Source: Hofstenia miamia (Eukaryota; Xenacoelomorpha; Acoela). From it: a stretch of 64,000 nucleotides of DNA. Positions within the stretch are counted from its first letter, which is position 1, and each line of letters starts with the position of its first letter. This document shows positions 35,506 to 48,144 of the stretch, in pieces. A model generated the notes under the pieces. That model was given only the letters and a program-made list of their open reading frames with translations. It had not been told where the DNA came from and made no database searches. The position numbers and the translations under genes were made by a program. The stretch lies in contig SCFE01000002.1 in the NCBI GenBank assembly GCA_004352715.1, forward strand, positions 6,318,487-6,382,486, in the 5' to 3' direction.

Positions 35506-36505
35506 NNNNNNNNNNNNNNNNNNNNNNNNNNNNNNNNNNNNNNNNNNNNNNNNNNNNNNNNNNNNNNNNNNNNNNNNNNNNNNNNNNNNNNNNNNNNNNN
35601 NNNNNNNNNNNNNNNNNNNNNNNNNNNNNNNNNNNNNNNNNNNNNNNNNNNNNNNNNNNNNNNNNNNNNNNNNNNNNNNNNNNNNNNNNNNNNNNNNNNN
35701 NNNNNNNNNNNNNNNNNNNNNNNNNNNNNNNNNNNNNNNNNNNNNNNNNNNNNNNNNNNNNNNNNNNNNNNNNNNNNNNNNNNNNNNNNNNNNNNNNNNN
35801 NNNNNNNNNNNNNNNNNNNNNNNNNNNNNNNNNNNNNNNNNNNNNNNNNNNNNNNNNNNNNNNNNNNNNNNNNNNNNNNNNNNNNNNNNNNNNNNNNNNN
35901 NNNNNNNNNNNNNNNNNNNNNNNNNNNNNNNNNNNNNNNNNNNNNNNNNNNNNNNNNNNNNNNNNNNNNNNNNNNNNNNNNNNNNNNNNNNNNNNNNNNN
36001 NNNNNNNNNNNNNNNNNNNNNNNNNNNNNNNNNNNNNNNNNNNNNNNNNNNNNNNNNNNNNNNNNNNNNNNNNNNNNNNNNNNNNNNNNNNNNNNNNNNN
36101 NNNNNNNNNNNNNNNNNNNNNNNNNNNNNNNNNNNNNNNNNNNNNNNNNNNNNNNNNNNNNNNNNNNNNNNNNNNNNNNNNNNNNNNNNNNNNNNNNNNN
36201 NNNNNNNNNNNNNNNNNNNNNNNNNNNNNNNNNNNNNNNNNNNNNNNNNNNNNNNNNNNNNNNNNNNNNNNNNNNNNNNNNNNNNNNNNNNNNNNNNNNN
36301 NNNNNNNNNNNNNNNNNNNNNNNNNNNNNNNNNNNNNNNNNNNNNNNNNNNNNNNNNNNNNNNNNNNNNNNNNNNNNNNNNNNNNNNNNNNNNNNNNNNN
36401 NNNNNNNNNNNNNNNNNNNNNNNNNNNNNNNNNNNNNNNNNNNNNNNNNNNNNNNNNNNNNNNNNNNNNNNNNNNNNNNNNNNNNNNNNNNNNNNNNNNN
36501 NNNNN
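35506..36505. other. Assembly gap (1000 N)
   Basis: Exactly 1000 N, with (TA)n on both sides. Confidence 0.97.
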
Positions 36506-36529
36506 TATATATATATATATATATATATG

Positions 36530-37470
36530 AATCCTTTTGTACATTCTTCCTATCTATTAATCTAAAAATACAACGTGTTCAACTAATATATGCTAATATC
36601 TTGTGAAGCAAAATTTTACTTGAAAATAGTTTTGCTTGAAATTGCTTCATATGATTTTTACTAAGTGCATTCCGAAACACACACAAATTTTCATTTTATT
36701 GCAATTCAATCTGATCTGTTAAGCTACTTTTTGAAGGTACTAGTTTTTCCTGACAAAAGGTCAAATGCAAATGAAAAAGTTGTTGGCATTTTTTGGTTAG
36801 TAGGCCTGAAACGTCCTTTTATGCTTTGTAGGCAATCAAAGAAAATATTGAAACATTTATATTACGTTAACTAAACATTGATACCAGTTACTAGCTACTA
36901 GGAACGATATATTAACGATTCGTACTATGGTATAAAAATTTATTTGGTTTAAGAAAAGAAAATGTTCATTTTCCATATATTTACCGTCAAATAAAAATTT
37001 GTGTTATCACTTTTGAAGCTTTAGCTTTTAATTGCCACAAATTGGCATAAATGTAGTGAACGCAAAAGGTTAGGTACAATATCTGTTGATAAAAATTCAC
37101 TTTATGCATTTGATCAGGCCCGTGGCTTGTATTTGAAATGTAGGGGGGCATGGCCCTGCAAAGTTCAATAAATTCATTATAGTTTTACTCATATGAAATA
37201 GTTTCACACTTTTTCATTGAAATTTTAAATAGAGTGACATTAGTATTTTATATATTTTAACTAAAATATATTCACTCTAACTTAGTTACAGAATATTAGA
37301 ATTAATACTATGGAGTTTTGTAGCCAGGATCCCAAGAGGAAGGGGTCCCAGTGACCAAACAGGGAGGGCCATGCCCACTCGCCCTCCCCTAGCCACCGCC
37401 CTGCACTTGATGCTTCAGTATCATGGTACATTCTTGTTTCAGCCACATCTATTATTATTATTCTTGCATC
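36530..37470. other. AT-rich stretch with transposon debris
   Basis: No gene. GC-rich patches at 37120-37160 and 37325-37405 (GGGGGCATGGCCCTGCAAAG; GAGGGCCATGCCCACTCGCC) look like ends of unclassified DNA-transposon debris. Confidence 0.35.
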
Positions 37471-37479
37471 TCATAGCTT

Positions 37480-37866
37480 CATGCTGGTATCCCTCTCAGC
37501 TCGGGGAATTCACCAGTTCCCAGGGAGTCTGAATGTTTTCCTCAGGACTCTAGCTGTTCCTAATAGTGCTACCCCTTCACACTTTGGTACTCCCAAGTCC
37601 TCCAAATATATCTTATGCTTCTTACTCACTGCTCCTGGTGCTCCTACTACTACCGGGACTACATCAACCTTCTTTAACTTCCACAGCCTTTCTATTTCCT
37701 CTGCCGACTCCCTGTACTTGTCTATCTTCTCTTTCTCTTTGCTTTCTACATTTCTGTCCTTTGGTACTGCTATGTCTATCACTGTTCCTAATCTTTTCTC
37801 TTTGTCTACCACTACTATGTCTGGCCTTCGTGCTTCTATCACCTTGCTTGTCTGTATGTTGAAGTC
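37480..37866 (-). pseudogene. C-terminal endonuclease end of an R2/NeSL-like LINE, cut by a gap
   Basis: The minus strand encodes RRPDIVVVDKEKRLGTVIDI, then AVPKDRNVESKEKEKIDKYR, then VVPVVVGAPGAVSKKHK and a C-terminal tail with ALLGTARVLRKTFRL. The PD...(x)n...IDxAxP...KE..K.KY order is the PDDEXK-type endonuclease that ends the ORF of R2/NeSL-type non-LTR retrotransposons. The N-terminal side is lost in the gap at 37867. This reading frame is intact and the DNA is richer in GC than its surroundings, suggesting a fairly young copy. Confidence 0.7.
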
Positions 37867-38866
37867 NNNNNNNNNNNNNNNNNNNNNNNNNNNNNNNNNN
37901 NNNNNNNNNNNNNNNNNNNNNNNNNNNNNNNNNNNNNNNNNNNNNNNNNNNNNNNNNNNNNNNNNNNNNNNNNNNNNNNNNNNNNNNNNNNNNNNNNNNN
38001 NNNNNNNNNNNNNNNNNNNNNNNNNNNNNNNNNNNNNNNNNNNNNNNNNNNNNNNNNNNNNNNNNNNNNNNNNNNNNNNNNNNNNNNNNNNNNNNNNNNN
38101 NNNNNNNNNNNNNNNNNNNNNNNNNNNNNNNNNNNNNNNNNNNNNNNNNNNNNNNNNNNNNNNNNNNNNNNNNNNNNNNNNNNNNNNNNNNNNNNNNNNN
38201 NNNNNNNNNNNNNNNNNNNNNNNNNNNNNNNNNNNNNNNNNNNNNNNNNNNNNNNNNNNNNNNNNNNNNNNNNNNNNNNNNNNNNNNNNNNNNNNNNNNN
38301 NNNNNNNNNNNNNNNNNNNNNNNNNNNNNNNNNNNNNNNNNNNNNNNNNNNNNNNNNNNNNNNNNNNNNNNNNNNNNNNNNNNNNNNNNNNNNNNNNNNN
38401 NNNNNNNNNNNNNNNNNNNNNNNNNNNNNNNNNNNNNNNNNNNNNNNNNNNNNNNNNNNNNNNNNNNNNNNNNNNNNNNNNNNNNNNNNNNNNNNNNNNN
38501 NNNNNNNNNNNNNNNNNNNNNNNNNNNNNNNNNNNNNNNNNNNNNNNNNNNNNNNNNNNNNNNNNNNNNNNNNNNNNNNNNNNNNNNNNNNNNNNNNNNN
38601 NNNNNNNNNNNNNNNNNNNNNNNNNNNNNNNNNNNNNNNNNNNNNNNNNNNNNNNNNNNNNNNNNNNNNNNNNNNNNNNNNNNNNNNNNNNNNNNNNNNN
38701 NNNNNNNNNNNNNNNNNNNNNNNNNNNNNNNNNNNNNNNNNNNNNNNNNNNNNNNNNNNNNNNNNNNNNNNNNNNNNNNNNNNNNNNNNNNNNNNNNNNN
38801 NNNNNNNNNNNNNNNNNNNNNNNNNNNNNNNNNNNNNNNNNNNNNNNNNNNNNNNNNNNNNNNNNN
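37867..38866. other. Assembly gap (1000 N)
   Basis: Exactly 1000 N between two different retrotransposons. Confidence 0.97.
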
Positions 38867-41259
38867 AAATCATTTAGTGATCATGCACTGTGTACATATA
38901 TTAGTAACAAAACTACTAAAAGCAAGCAATTTAAAACCATAAATGCAAGAGACTATTTATCTTACTCAGATGAAAAAATGGAAAAGGCCCTAAAAAACAC
39001 CCCATTTAACTATATTTACATATTAAATTCTGGACCTCAAATGGTTAATTACATTGCAAAAGAAATCTACAAAGCATTAAACACTGTTGCCCCAATTAAG
39101 AACCGACGGGTTAAGATTAAAACAATTAAATTTCCCTTTTCAAACACCGACGATAATCAAGTCCATGAACTAGTATCAATTAAAGGAGAATTATTTGATC
39201 TTGCAAAATCGGAGCCGACAAAGACTAATTGGACCAATTACGAAAAATCAAAGAAAGTCATTAAGCAATTAAGAAAAAAAATTTAACTAAAGCTCGGCAA
39301 AAATTCTTTAACCACTTAAATTCTACTCGAGAAAAATGGCGATACATCCATAAATTTATTGGAAAATCTAAAGTTCTTTCATCCGAAATAAATGAATTAA
39401 ACATCAATAATACTACCGTTACAGACAAAACTCAAATACTAAATCATTTAAATTCAACATTCAAAGAACTTGGAAATTTCAATTTCCCATCTTATAAGAA
39501 AAAACAAAATTCTGATAATCTCAAACAATCAAAACAATTTTCCTTTAGACTTGCTACAATCAATGAATTAGAAAACATTGTTAAAAAACTTGATACCAAC
39601 AAATCAACCGCTTCTTATAATCTCCCATTTTTTATTATTAAACGTTTTTTTCCTATTTTTGGAGAACAATTATTAGTCGCATTTAATCAATGTATTATTG
39701 ATTGTGAATTTCCAGACTTACTAAAAAAATCGTATATAACTCCTATATATAAAAAAGGTGACAACCTAAACGCAAAAAATTATAGACCCATTTGTATTAC
39801 ACATCCTTTTAGCAAACTCTTTGAAAAACTGTTGTATATTCAAATAAACGCATTCCTAAAATCTGAAAACATCCTATCGAATAAGCAATTTGGTTTTCGT
39901 GCTGGGCATAGCACCCAGGACGCAATTTTATCGATCACGCAACAAATTAAGTCTAATATATCTCATAATAAGTGCAGTTGTGTAGCATTACTAGATTTAA
40001 GTAAGGCATTCAATTCAATGAATTTCGATATCTTGCAAGACAAGCTTATAAATTATAATTTTGGTGTTAACTCAATTAATTTAATTATGAACTTCTTAAA
40101 AAATAGACAGCAGCGTGTAATATTAAACAGTAAAAAATCAAGTTATGTTACAACCGACCGTGGGGTGCCCCAAGGTACTGTACTTGGCCCTATTTTATTT
40201 GCAATTTTTGTAAATGATATAATAAAACATGTTAAACACAGCGACATCTACCAATATGCCGACGACACATGCCTAATAAGTACTGCAAAAAATGCTTTTG
40301 ATCCTACAAAAAACCTCCAAACAGATATAGAAAAATTAAACAATTATTTTACTATTAATCAACTGAAACTAAATATTGAAAAAACTCAATTTATAATTTT
40401 TTCACCGAAGGCACAAAGAAATCTAATTAATGATATAGAACTAAAGATAAATAATGAGTCAATAAAGCAAAGTGAATCAGTCAGTTATTTAGGAGTGGAG
40501 ATAGATAATGAATTTACATTTGAAAAATTTCTACTGAATAAGATTCAAAAAATGACTGCAGGCATTAGATATCTTTATCACTTACGCAATGTAATATCAA
40601 GCAATTATCATAAACAACTGATACATGCTTTCTGTTTGTCTCATTTTCAATACTGTTCTTTTCTTTTAACTAACCTAAATTCGAAACATCGTATGCTTCT
40701 ATCAAAGACATTTAATTGGTGTATAAAAACTCTAAACTTTGCACAAAAGCATGACGAAGCATCAGTATATCGTAATAAATATAAAATATTATCTCCATTC
40801 TATCAAATTCATATGCATATGCTATCTATCTTATTCAAAAATTCAAATCTCTACAAACATCTCACCTTTTCCTTAATGACTATTAAATTAAATGAGCGAT
40901 CGCAAAAATTTATTGAGTTTAGATAAAAATTATAATGGCTTCCATCACATATCAATTAAATTGCGAAATAAGTTAGATTATGAAACGCGAATAGAAAAAA
41001 ACTATAAAAAATTTAGAAAAAAATTGAAACAATTTCTTCTAATAAAACAGTATACATTAGGGGATGGTAATACACTTCATGCATTCGAAACATACATCCA
41101 ACATCGAGCACCTACACAAACATCCACTCAAACATTGATTATATTATTATATATTGTACATATTAATTTGTAGTTATTTGTTCATGTTTATTTTCTTTTG
41201 TCATGTGTTAGTTTGTAGATCTTGTATACATATAATACGCAATAAATTTGCTCTGACTC

Positions 41260-41294
<35 letters not shown>

Positions 41295-41296
41295 AA
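38867..41296 (+). mobile_element. CR1/Jockey-like non-LTR retrotransposon, nearly intact 3' part
   Basis: The visible ORF2 starts inside the gap. 38867-39286 is the linker after the endonuclease. A frame change in an A run near 39275 leads into the reverse-transcriptase frame (open to 40926): NYRPICITHPFSKLFEKLL, QFGFRAGHSTQDAI, ALLDLSKAFNSMNFDIL, RGVPQGTVLGPILFAIFVND, the catalytic YADDTCL, LNIEKTQFIIFS and SYLGVEID. A second frame change near 40900 gives the conserved end (YNGFHHISIKLRNKLDYETR). The element ends in a tandem (ATT)n tail at 41262-41294. Only two frame changes in about 2.3 kb suggest a young but inactive copy, or assembly errors. Confidence 0.85.
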
Positions 41297-41477
41297 GTCC
41301 CCTCTCTCCCAGTTTATTTTCATTAAAAATGAAATTTCATATCTTAATGTAAGTATACAAATACACAAGATCTTGAAAGGATATGGGTTTCTCCTCAACA
41401 AATTTGGTTATCAACTTCATCTTGTCAATGGTAATGGTTTATATACTCAAAATTACTTGAAAAATATAAAAACTTAC

Positions 41478-41505
41478 TCAATATTGAAATTCATCTGAGT
41501 ATCAC
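41478..41505 (-). CDS. 28-nt micro-exon
   Basis: The minus-strand acceptor is AAGTATTTAG and the donor GTAAGTTTT. Only one frame is open (phase 1 in, 2 out): DTQMNFNI. It fits directly after the exon at 44883-44932, whose last base T plus GT gives Cys. Confidence 0.6.
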
Positions 41506-41509
41506 CTAA

Positions 41510-42920
41510 ATACTTTCTTAAAGCATAAGTATACTAAAACTTTTACCTCATGCAATAAATTGTTGTGTTTGTTTGATATTATTAGTGTTTTTTAATTCAC
41601 TTGATTCTTTTTTAACACATCATTTTTTAAAAATATATGTGAAATAACTAAATATTTATTTTAATGAAATTAATCATGCAAATGTATCAAGATTATAAGT
41701 ATAGACGTTTTGGTAATACCATTTGTTATTTTTCAAAAACCCAACTTCCGAAATGCTTGAAATTATCACGTTAAATTTTAGTAGATTTTCTCAATTTCTA
41801 CACTTTAGCTGTTATTCTAACTTTCCTTACAATTTTGTTGACAGAGCTTTGTTTAAAAAAATAATAATATTATTTTGAATTTTTTCAGCGTTCTGCTAAA
41901 TCATTTCCTGCTACGAAATTTTAAAGTTTTTTTAAATTAATATTTGTGTGGAAAAATCTAATCAATTTTTAGCATCGAAATATTCAGAAACTTCAATTAA
42001 ACTTAAATTGTACATTAGATGGCTTTATAAAAGAGAACATGAACACCCAAAAGTATTTATTGATCAAAGTTCAACAAGTTTTATACAGCAACCAGAATAG
42101 GAAATAGTTTTCTGAATATTTAGATATAGTCTATGTGGACTTTGTAAAGATTTATACTATTTCACTCCATCATCAAAATAAAATGAAATGCTGTTGAAAG
42201 CACATTTTGGTTTCTAAATTCAACAATGTAAACAGACAATTTAAATAAAAAAAATCATGAAGTAACAACAACATTAGTAGTTTATAAGTAACCTTATATA
42301 CAATTGAGTTAAATAGAACAAAGTTTATTATAATACACTTTAAGCTAATAACTTTTAATTTTGGATATTTTCAAGTAAAATTTGAAATTATGTAAATTTC
42401 ATGTAAAAACTCCTTTCTGATGAAGTAAAGTATCTTATAGGGTAAGTGTAGGGATACGAGACCATAGGTAATGCAAAAACATAAGATTTACATTGATATC
42501 TATCAGCCCTATTGCACTTTCTAATTAAAATATTATAAATACATGCTCACTGTACAAATGGCGTTAGTAACAATATTATGAAGTTGGGTAACTACTGTTT
42601 AGGTTAATTGATCCTTTTGCGGAGCAGAGTGTAGAGTGCATACAGTGATCCTCAATAAAGTAATAAAATCAATATTGAGTGTAGGTAATACGAGACGACA
42701 AACATGGCAGCTATTTTCATGCCCAAGGCAAAATTACCGGCAATACAATGATGCATATATGATTTCAATCAGATGGTAATAAAAATAAAATATATCTGAT
42801 TATTAATATTATTGAATTCTTCATTAAAATGTAAACCGAATTTTGGATTTGATGAAACCCAAGCATCTCAATAAAACACTTCTTTTTAGGCAATTGTATT
42901 TCTAATAAAGTGTATTTTAC
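41510..42920. other. Intron-like AT-rich sequence
   Basis: No exon or repeat that I would support. Confidence 0.45.
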
Positions 42921-42927
42921 TCAACAA

Positions 42928-44299
42928 CATTCTGAGATTTGGGTTGAAAATGAAGCGATCTCGTACGACTTTACATTAGAAGCACCAAACTGTTTTGTTC
43001 TCTTAGAGAACCATGCTCTTAGTAATAGTGTTTCATCTATTGATTAGCTTCTTTCTTTGACTACAATTTTGCAATCATATTTTGAAATTCCGGGGTTGTA
43101 ATAATGAAATTGACCAAATTAATTATGTTCTGTTGTGCTCTATCCCTGCGGCTATTAATGAATATCTTGCGATGTTATTGCATGAAGGAATAGCTGTGGA
43201 TGTGGATCTTTGTGTTTATAATTGGGTGAAGTTGTTGAAATATAATTTTATTTAAAAATTTTGGAAACTATGTTTACATATTATAGCTGAGTGCTTTCAA
43301 GGGAACCACGATGATGATGATGCAACTTGGAGATTAAATTCAAGCATTTCGCATAATTGTGATAGCAAGCTGCAGCACCTTCTAATAAACTATTTACAAA
43401 ATGCAACAGAACATTAGGAATAGAGACGAAATGAAATCATACATCGTTTCAAAATGCAGCAAGAGGATATGTGATGTTGATAACATAGATAGAACAAAAT
43501 GTGCAATTATTTGCAATAAAGAAAAAGAAGACTGTTCCTGCTTAGATTCTCTATTCATGGAATGAAATATGNCAGTTTTTCTCATTTTTGTTGTGTTCAA
43601 GATAATTTGGTACTGGTTCTTGAAGCTTCCATTTTCGTAGTAGTTAATGAAGTCNCATTCTGATATTTGGGTTGAAAATGAAGCGATCTCGTACGACTTT
43701 ACATTAGAAGCACCAAACTGTTTTGTTCTCTTAGAGAACCATGCTCTTAGTAATAGTGTTTCATCTATTGATTAGCTTCTTTCTTTGACTACAATTTTGC
43801 AATCATATTTTGAAATTCCGGGGTTGTAATAATGAAATTGACCAAATTAATTATGTTCTGTTGTGCTCTATCCCTGCGGCTATTAATGAATATCTTGCGA
43901 TGTTATTGCATGAAGGAATAGCTGTGGATGTGGATCTTTGTGTTTATAATTGGGTGAAGTTGTTGAAATATAATTTTATTTAAAAATTTTGGAAACTATG
44001 TTTACATATTATAGCTGAGTGCTTTCAAGGGAACCACGATGATGATGATGCAACTTGGAGATTAAATTCAAGCATTTCGCATAATTGTGATAGCAAGCTG
44101 CAGCACCTTCTAATAAACTATTTACAAAATGCAACAGAACATTAGGAATAGAGACGAAATGAAATCATACATCGTTTCAAAATGCAGCAAGAGGATATGT
44201 GATGTTGATAACATAGATAGAACAAAATGTGCAATTATTTGCAATAAAGAAAAAGAAGACTGTTCCTGCTTAGATTCTCTATTCATGGAATGAAATATG
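42928..44299. repeat. 644-bp near-perfect duplicate around an N-bounded insert
   Basis: 42928-43571 and 43656-44299 are the same 644 bp with a single difference noticed near the start. They are separated by n (43572), 83 bp of other sequence and n (43655). The pattern equals that at 8396-8898 and points to assembly error. Confidence 0.85.
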
Positions 44300-44882
44300 C
44301 TTGTAAGTGGAAAAATTGCACGAAATTTTGAACTTCTAAATATCAATATTGTCAACTGTTAGAATTGAATATAGTTTAGTCGATTTCATTCAAAATTTTA
44401 AAATTTTTCCTGTTTTCGTATTTCGGTCATTGACAATTTTTTGTTCTGCAAATTATTTTTAATACTGAGCAAAATTCATTCCCTAATTTTTCTTACTCTA
44501 GCTCTCATACCGTGAAATATAGAGGTTTATAAAGATAATTTTAAGTGTTTATTCATTGAGATAAAAACTTAGCACAAAGATAAACTAACTAGAATTTTTT
44601 GAGATGATAGATTAGCTTTTAAAAATGTATTCAAAGTAACTCTGACAGAAGTAAGTTCTTAATTAAAATGACATTAATTTCTTAAAACACTATTTTATTA
44701 TACATTGCTGTTATTTAAAAAATCTTCATAATTACTGTTTACTGAACATTTGAATTTAATTAACTCTCTTCCTGCTAAATCTAAGTGAAAGACGTCCTGC
44801 AATAAAGCAAAAATTTGAAATTGCAAGTAGTTTTTTAACTTATGTGTTACATTAACTTAATTTGTAAGAAAGTGTTACTTAC

Positions 44883-44932
44883 ATTCATTAGGTGTTTGAT
44901 TCTTCTTCACCTTGGGACTCTTTGCACTTCCA
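44883..44932 (-). CDS. 50-nt exon
   Basis: The minus-strand acceptor is TTTTTGTTTAG and the donor GAAT/GTAAGTAA, both strong. Phase 2 in, 1 out: GSAKSPKVKKNQTPNE, basic with Ser-Pro and Thr-Pro pairs. It completes an Asn codon with the upstream exon (AA+T). Confidence 0.78.
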
Positions 44933-45129
44933 CTAAACAAAAATTCAATAAAAAATTCTTAATTAATAATATATTATTTGGGTGTATAATTACTTAACTA
45001 AAAGCAATACTTCTACAAGACAACCCTCATATCAGACGACGGCAAACGACACCATTTTCTAAAAGCCACTATCGTCCTGTCTTATTCACCGGTACCATGT
45101 CATTTGCTTACTAATGAGCTCATCAACCC

Positions 45130-45750
45130 TATTCGTCACATAGTGCATACAGTATGATCACATGTTGATAGTATTTTGGTCATTGTTCACTCTTCATACA
45201 TGCCGCAGCTTTGAAAACGGCGCTACGCTATAGGTCAATTACTCGACATTGCAAACAACATTCTAGTTTTTATACTTGAACAATAGTGAAAATCCCGATT
45301 ATATCTCTCTCAACTCAACCAAAAAGCGGCAGCAAATATTAGGTCACTTATCTTACCATGGTTACTTATGGGAACTTATGATATCATTACATCACTTTAT
45401 AATCTAGAGTCTCTAAAGGTCTGGCCTGAATTTGTTGTTACGACTGTTCTTATTTGAGCATCTACTTTACCTTTGATTCAGTTTGGTACAATGACGCTTC
45501 TCGAAATGCTCTGGCTATTTTCATCCCATACTGATCGCCTTTATTGTTACAAAGCAAGCTCCGCACTCGCAATAGCTCTACACTTTGCAAATAACAAAGA
45601 CATAATATTAATCGATAACTGGACACTCGCATTATGTGCAAATTCAAGCACCTCTCAATTTCCAATGAAAACTGCAACCAAGAGCATCATAAACTTTTTT
45701 AAACATTTTTGTTCATTTACGCAATCTTATAAATTTTATTTTTTATAAAA
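45130..45750 (+). pseudogene. Decayed reverse transcriptase / RNase H fragment
   Basis: Scattered frames on the plus strand recall a retroelement polymerase: DSILVIVHSSYMPQL near 45165, QQILGHLSYHGYLWEL near 45330, then YNDASRNALAIFIPY and ALAIALHFANNKDIILIDNW with A..D-type RNase H spacing. Many stops are present and no single ORF covers it. Assignment to an LTR-retrotransposon-like element is tentative. It lies in the intron between the exons at 44883 and 46304. Confidence 0.35.
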
Positions 45751-45918
45751 ATAAATTTTAAATATCATTCAGGTGAATTTTTGTCACTAACAAGTGATAG
45801 AAAAATAAATTTAATTAATTCTTCGCATTTGCATGGCAGCTTGTCGACTCTATGGGCGAAAATTTACTTTTGTTATGGACAATAGAATAAAAAGCGCAAT
45901 AATTGTGTACCCACACGC

Positions 45919-45920
<2 letters not shown>

Positions 45921-45950
<30 letters not shown>

Positions 45951-45952
45951 AG
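45921..45952. repeat. (TA)n microsatellite
   Basis: Clean (TA)n tract in an intron. Confidence 0.9.
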
Positions 45953-46303
45953 CGCTGGATAGAGAAGATGTATATAAAGTCTACAATAACACATGGCATG
46001 GATAGGCGATATTTTTTTTCATGAACTAGATACTATCGAAAATCAGAAAATGCAGGTGATGGATCCCAAAGTCACAGTATCTAGAGCCCATATATATCTA
46101 TACATAGTGAAAATAATTTTATCATGCTAAAGCAGATATTCCCAGTGAGAAGTAGCTCTTTATCCCGCTTGCCAGTACAACCCTGAACAAGTTCATGTAT
46201 TTTATTGAAATACGAGTACAAAAGAAGTTTCGTTTAGAAAATCCTCACTTTGCTTAAAATTATAGCTCATTTTATAAAATATATTTTGTCGGCATATACG
46301 TAC

Positions 46304-46376
46304 TTAGCTTTCTTCGCTTTATTTATGCTAGGCTTTGCACCAGAGGAACCACTACTGCTGATTTCATTGTCAAAGT
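46304..46376 (-). CDS. 73-nt exon
   Basis: The minus-strand acceptor is ATTATTCTTTAG and the donor CTAA/GTACGTAT. Phase 1 in, 2 out: FDNEISSSGSSGAKPSINKA then KKA, a Ser/Gly-rich, basic linker. Joined codons are T+AC (Tyr) upstream and AA+T (Asn) downstream. Confidence 0.78.
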
Positions 46377-46379
46377 CTA

Positions 46380-47840
46380 AAGAATAATTTCTAACTTCCT
46401 AATTACAGATTTTTTTGAACAACACAAACGGTACATTGAGTAATTAATTATTTTTAACAAGGAAACATTAAACAATTTTATGTTGAAATATTAAAAGACA
46501 ATTTGACAATATCAAAATATTTGCTGAGGTTACATTATTTTAGTCAATTTTCTATTCGTTTGCTAATTTTTAATGTACCAACATGTGATACTATTAAAAA
46601 TTTTCAAATTGGGCTGATATAGTTAACACACCCAACATTGTAATTTTAGTTTGCAATACTTAACAAGCTGTGGCATTTAATAGACTATAATTTTTGAGAA
46701 TACGTTTTAAAATAATAACCCAAGCCATTTTTTGTTACCTAAAAATAAATTTTTCTGTTATTAAGAACTATTTTATGAATAAGACAAGTGAGATAGAAAT
46801 TAATGAAATTTTATTAATTGATTTTCATCTCCAATTTCACTTTTTATCTATATAGAAACCTATTGGCACCAATGATTAAGAAATTTCATAAAGGTATTCA
46901 TGATTTTTTAGTTCTTAACTCACTTCATGAGCATAAAAATTTTTCCAAAACATTGCTATAATTGGTCATGTTTCCAGAAGATAGAAATATTTAGCACAGA
47001 ACAAAGAAATAAAATTTTCTTCAACTTGCATTCAAGAAGGAAGATTGTTTTGCTAATTGATGATAATTAATATCCACTTTTGATTGTTTATAGGAACCAT
47101 GCTGAAACTATTAAATAGTTGCCAGTTTTAGACATGTTTAACCTAGAGCTCCACGCCGTTTCTGTATCAGTTGGGGGGGNGGGGGGGCATGCTTCCCATT
47201 TTTGCATAGTGGCGGCATAAACAAGTTATCCTATACCAGAAAGCACTTCATCTTTCTGTAAACCGATCATATAAGTTGAGGAATAGTCATTTGTTTACAT
47301 ATATTTTTCGTGAAAACTAAGTGTATTGGAAAGTAGCCTTCATTGAATGAAGAGTGTTGCCAATTTTTCTAGTCCTATCCAAATCAAGATATAAATCAGA
47401 TCTAAAAATTTTCATAATATATGTCAGTTTTGTTCAATCTCCAATTTCGTTATTAATTACCTAGACATTGTTACTAGTTATTTTCAATGTTAATGTGACT
47501 AGATCCTGTTTAAAAAAATAATTTTTTACGCTGTTTCAAACCACTCGATATTTTGCAGCAATTATTTGTGGCTCGGGGTTGCATGGGGTCGTGTAGCTCT
47601 AGCCTAGCCATTACATATGAATTCCTTAGCTTATTTTATTCATACTACTTTTTGATAAAAACCTAAGTATTTTTCCTTCCGCGATTGTCTTTAAACACAG
47701 TTATAATATCAATTATATTTTTAATTAAGATAACGCTAATGTAAGACTTCAAATACATAAAATAACGAGTAAAAATTGTCAATATCTATATATTTCAAAG
47801 CACTGAAGTACAATCTACAATTTCGACATGAATAAATATG
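46380..47840. other. Intron of the main gene
   Basis: No exon seen. A G-rich patch with one n (47170-47190) and its surroundings look like transposon debris. Confidence 0.45.
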
Positions 47841-47845
47841 CTTAC

Positions 47846-48069
47846 ATGTTTCATCTCTTGCTTGTGCTGCTGCTGCTGCAATGTCAATCTTTAATGAATT
47901 ATTTGCTTCATTTGATTCCAGTTTGGCAATACCTTCAGCAAAGAGCTTTCCAAACACATTCCCACCAGAATCAAGTAGTTCCCAATAGCAATAGGAAAAA
48001 TCTCCATAGAGTGCATACAGAAAATCTTCAAATTTTATTGAACATAATGCTCTAAATGCATCTATGATA
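47846..48069 (-). CDS. 224-nt exon, globular-looking segment (second half)
   Basis: The minus-strand acceptor is CTTCGTATAG and the donor ACAT/GTAAGCA. Phase 2 in, 1 out. It reads IIDAFRALCSIKFEDFLYAL, then YGDFSYCYWELLDSGGNVF, then KLFAEGIAKLESNEANNSLK and an Ala run (DIAAAAAQARDE). Unlike the rest of the protein this is rich in aromatic and aliphatic residues, with helix-like periodicity, so it is probably folded. I cannot name the domain. Confidence 0.8.
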
Positions 48070-48144
48070 CTATACGAAGTTTAAATAATTTTTCTACATA
48101 AAAAAAGAATTTAATATATAATTTAATATTTGAAAACTACATAC

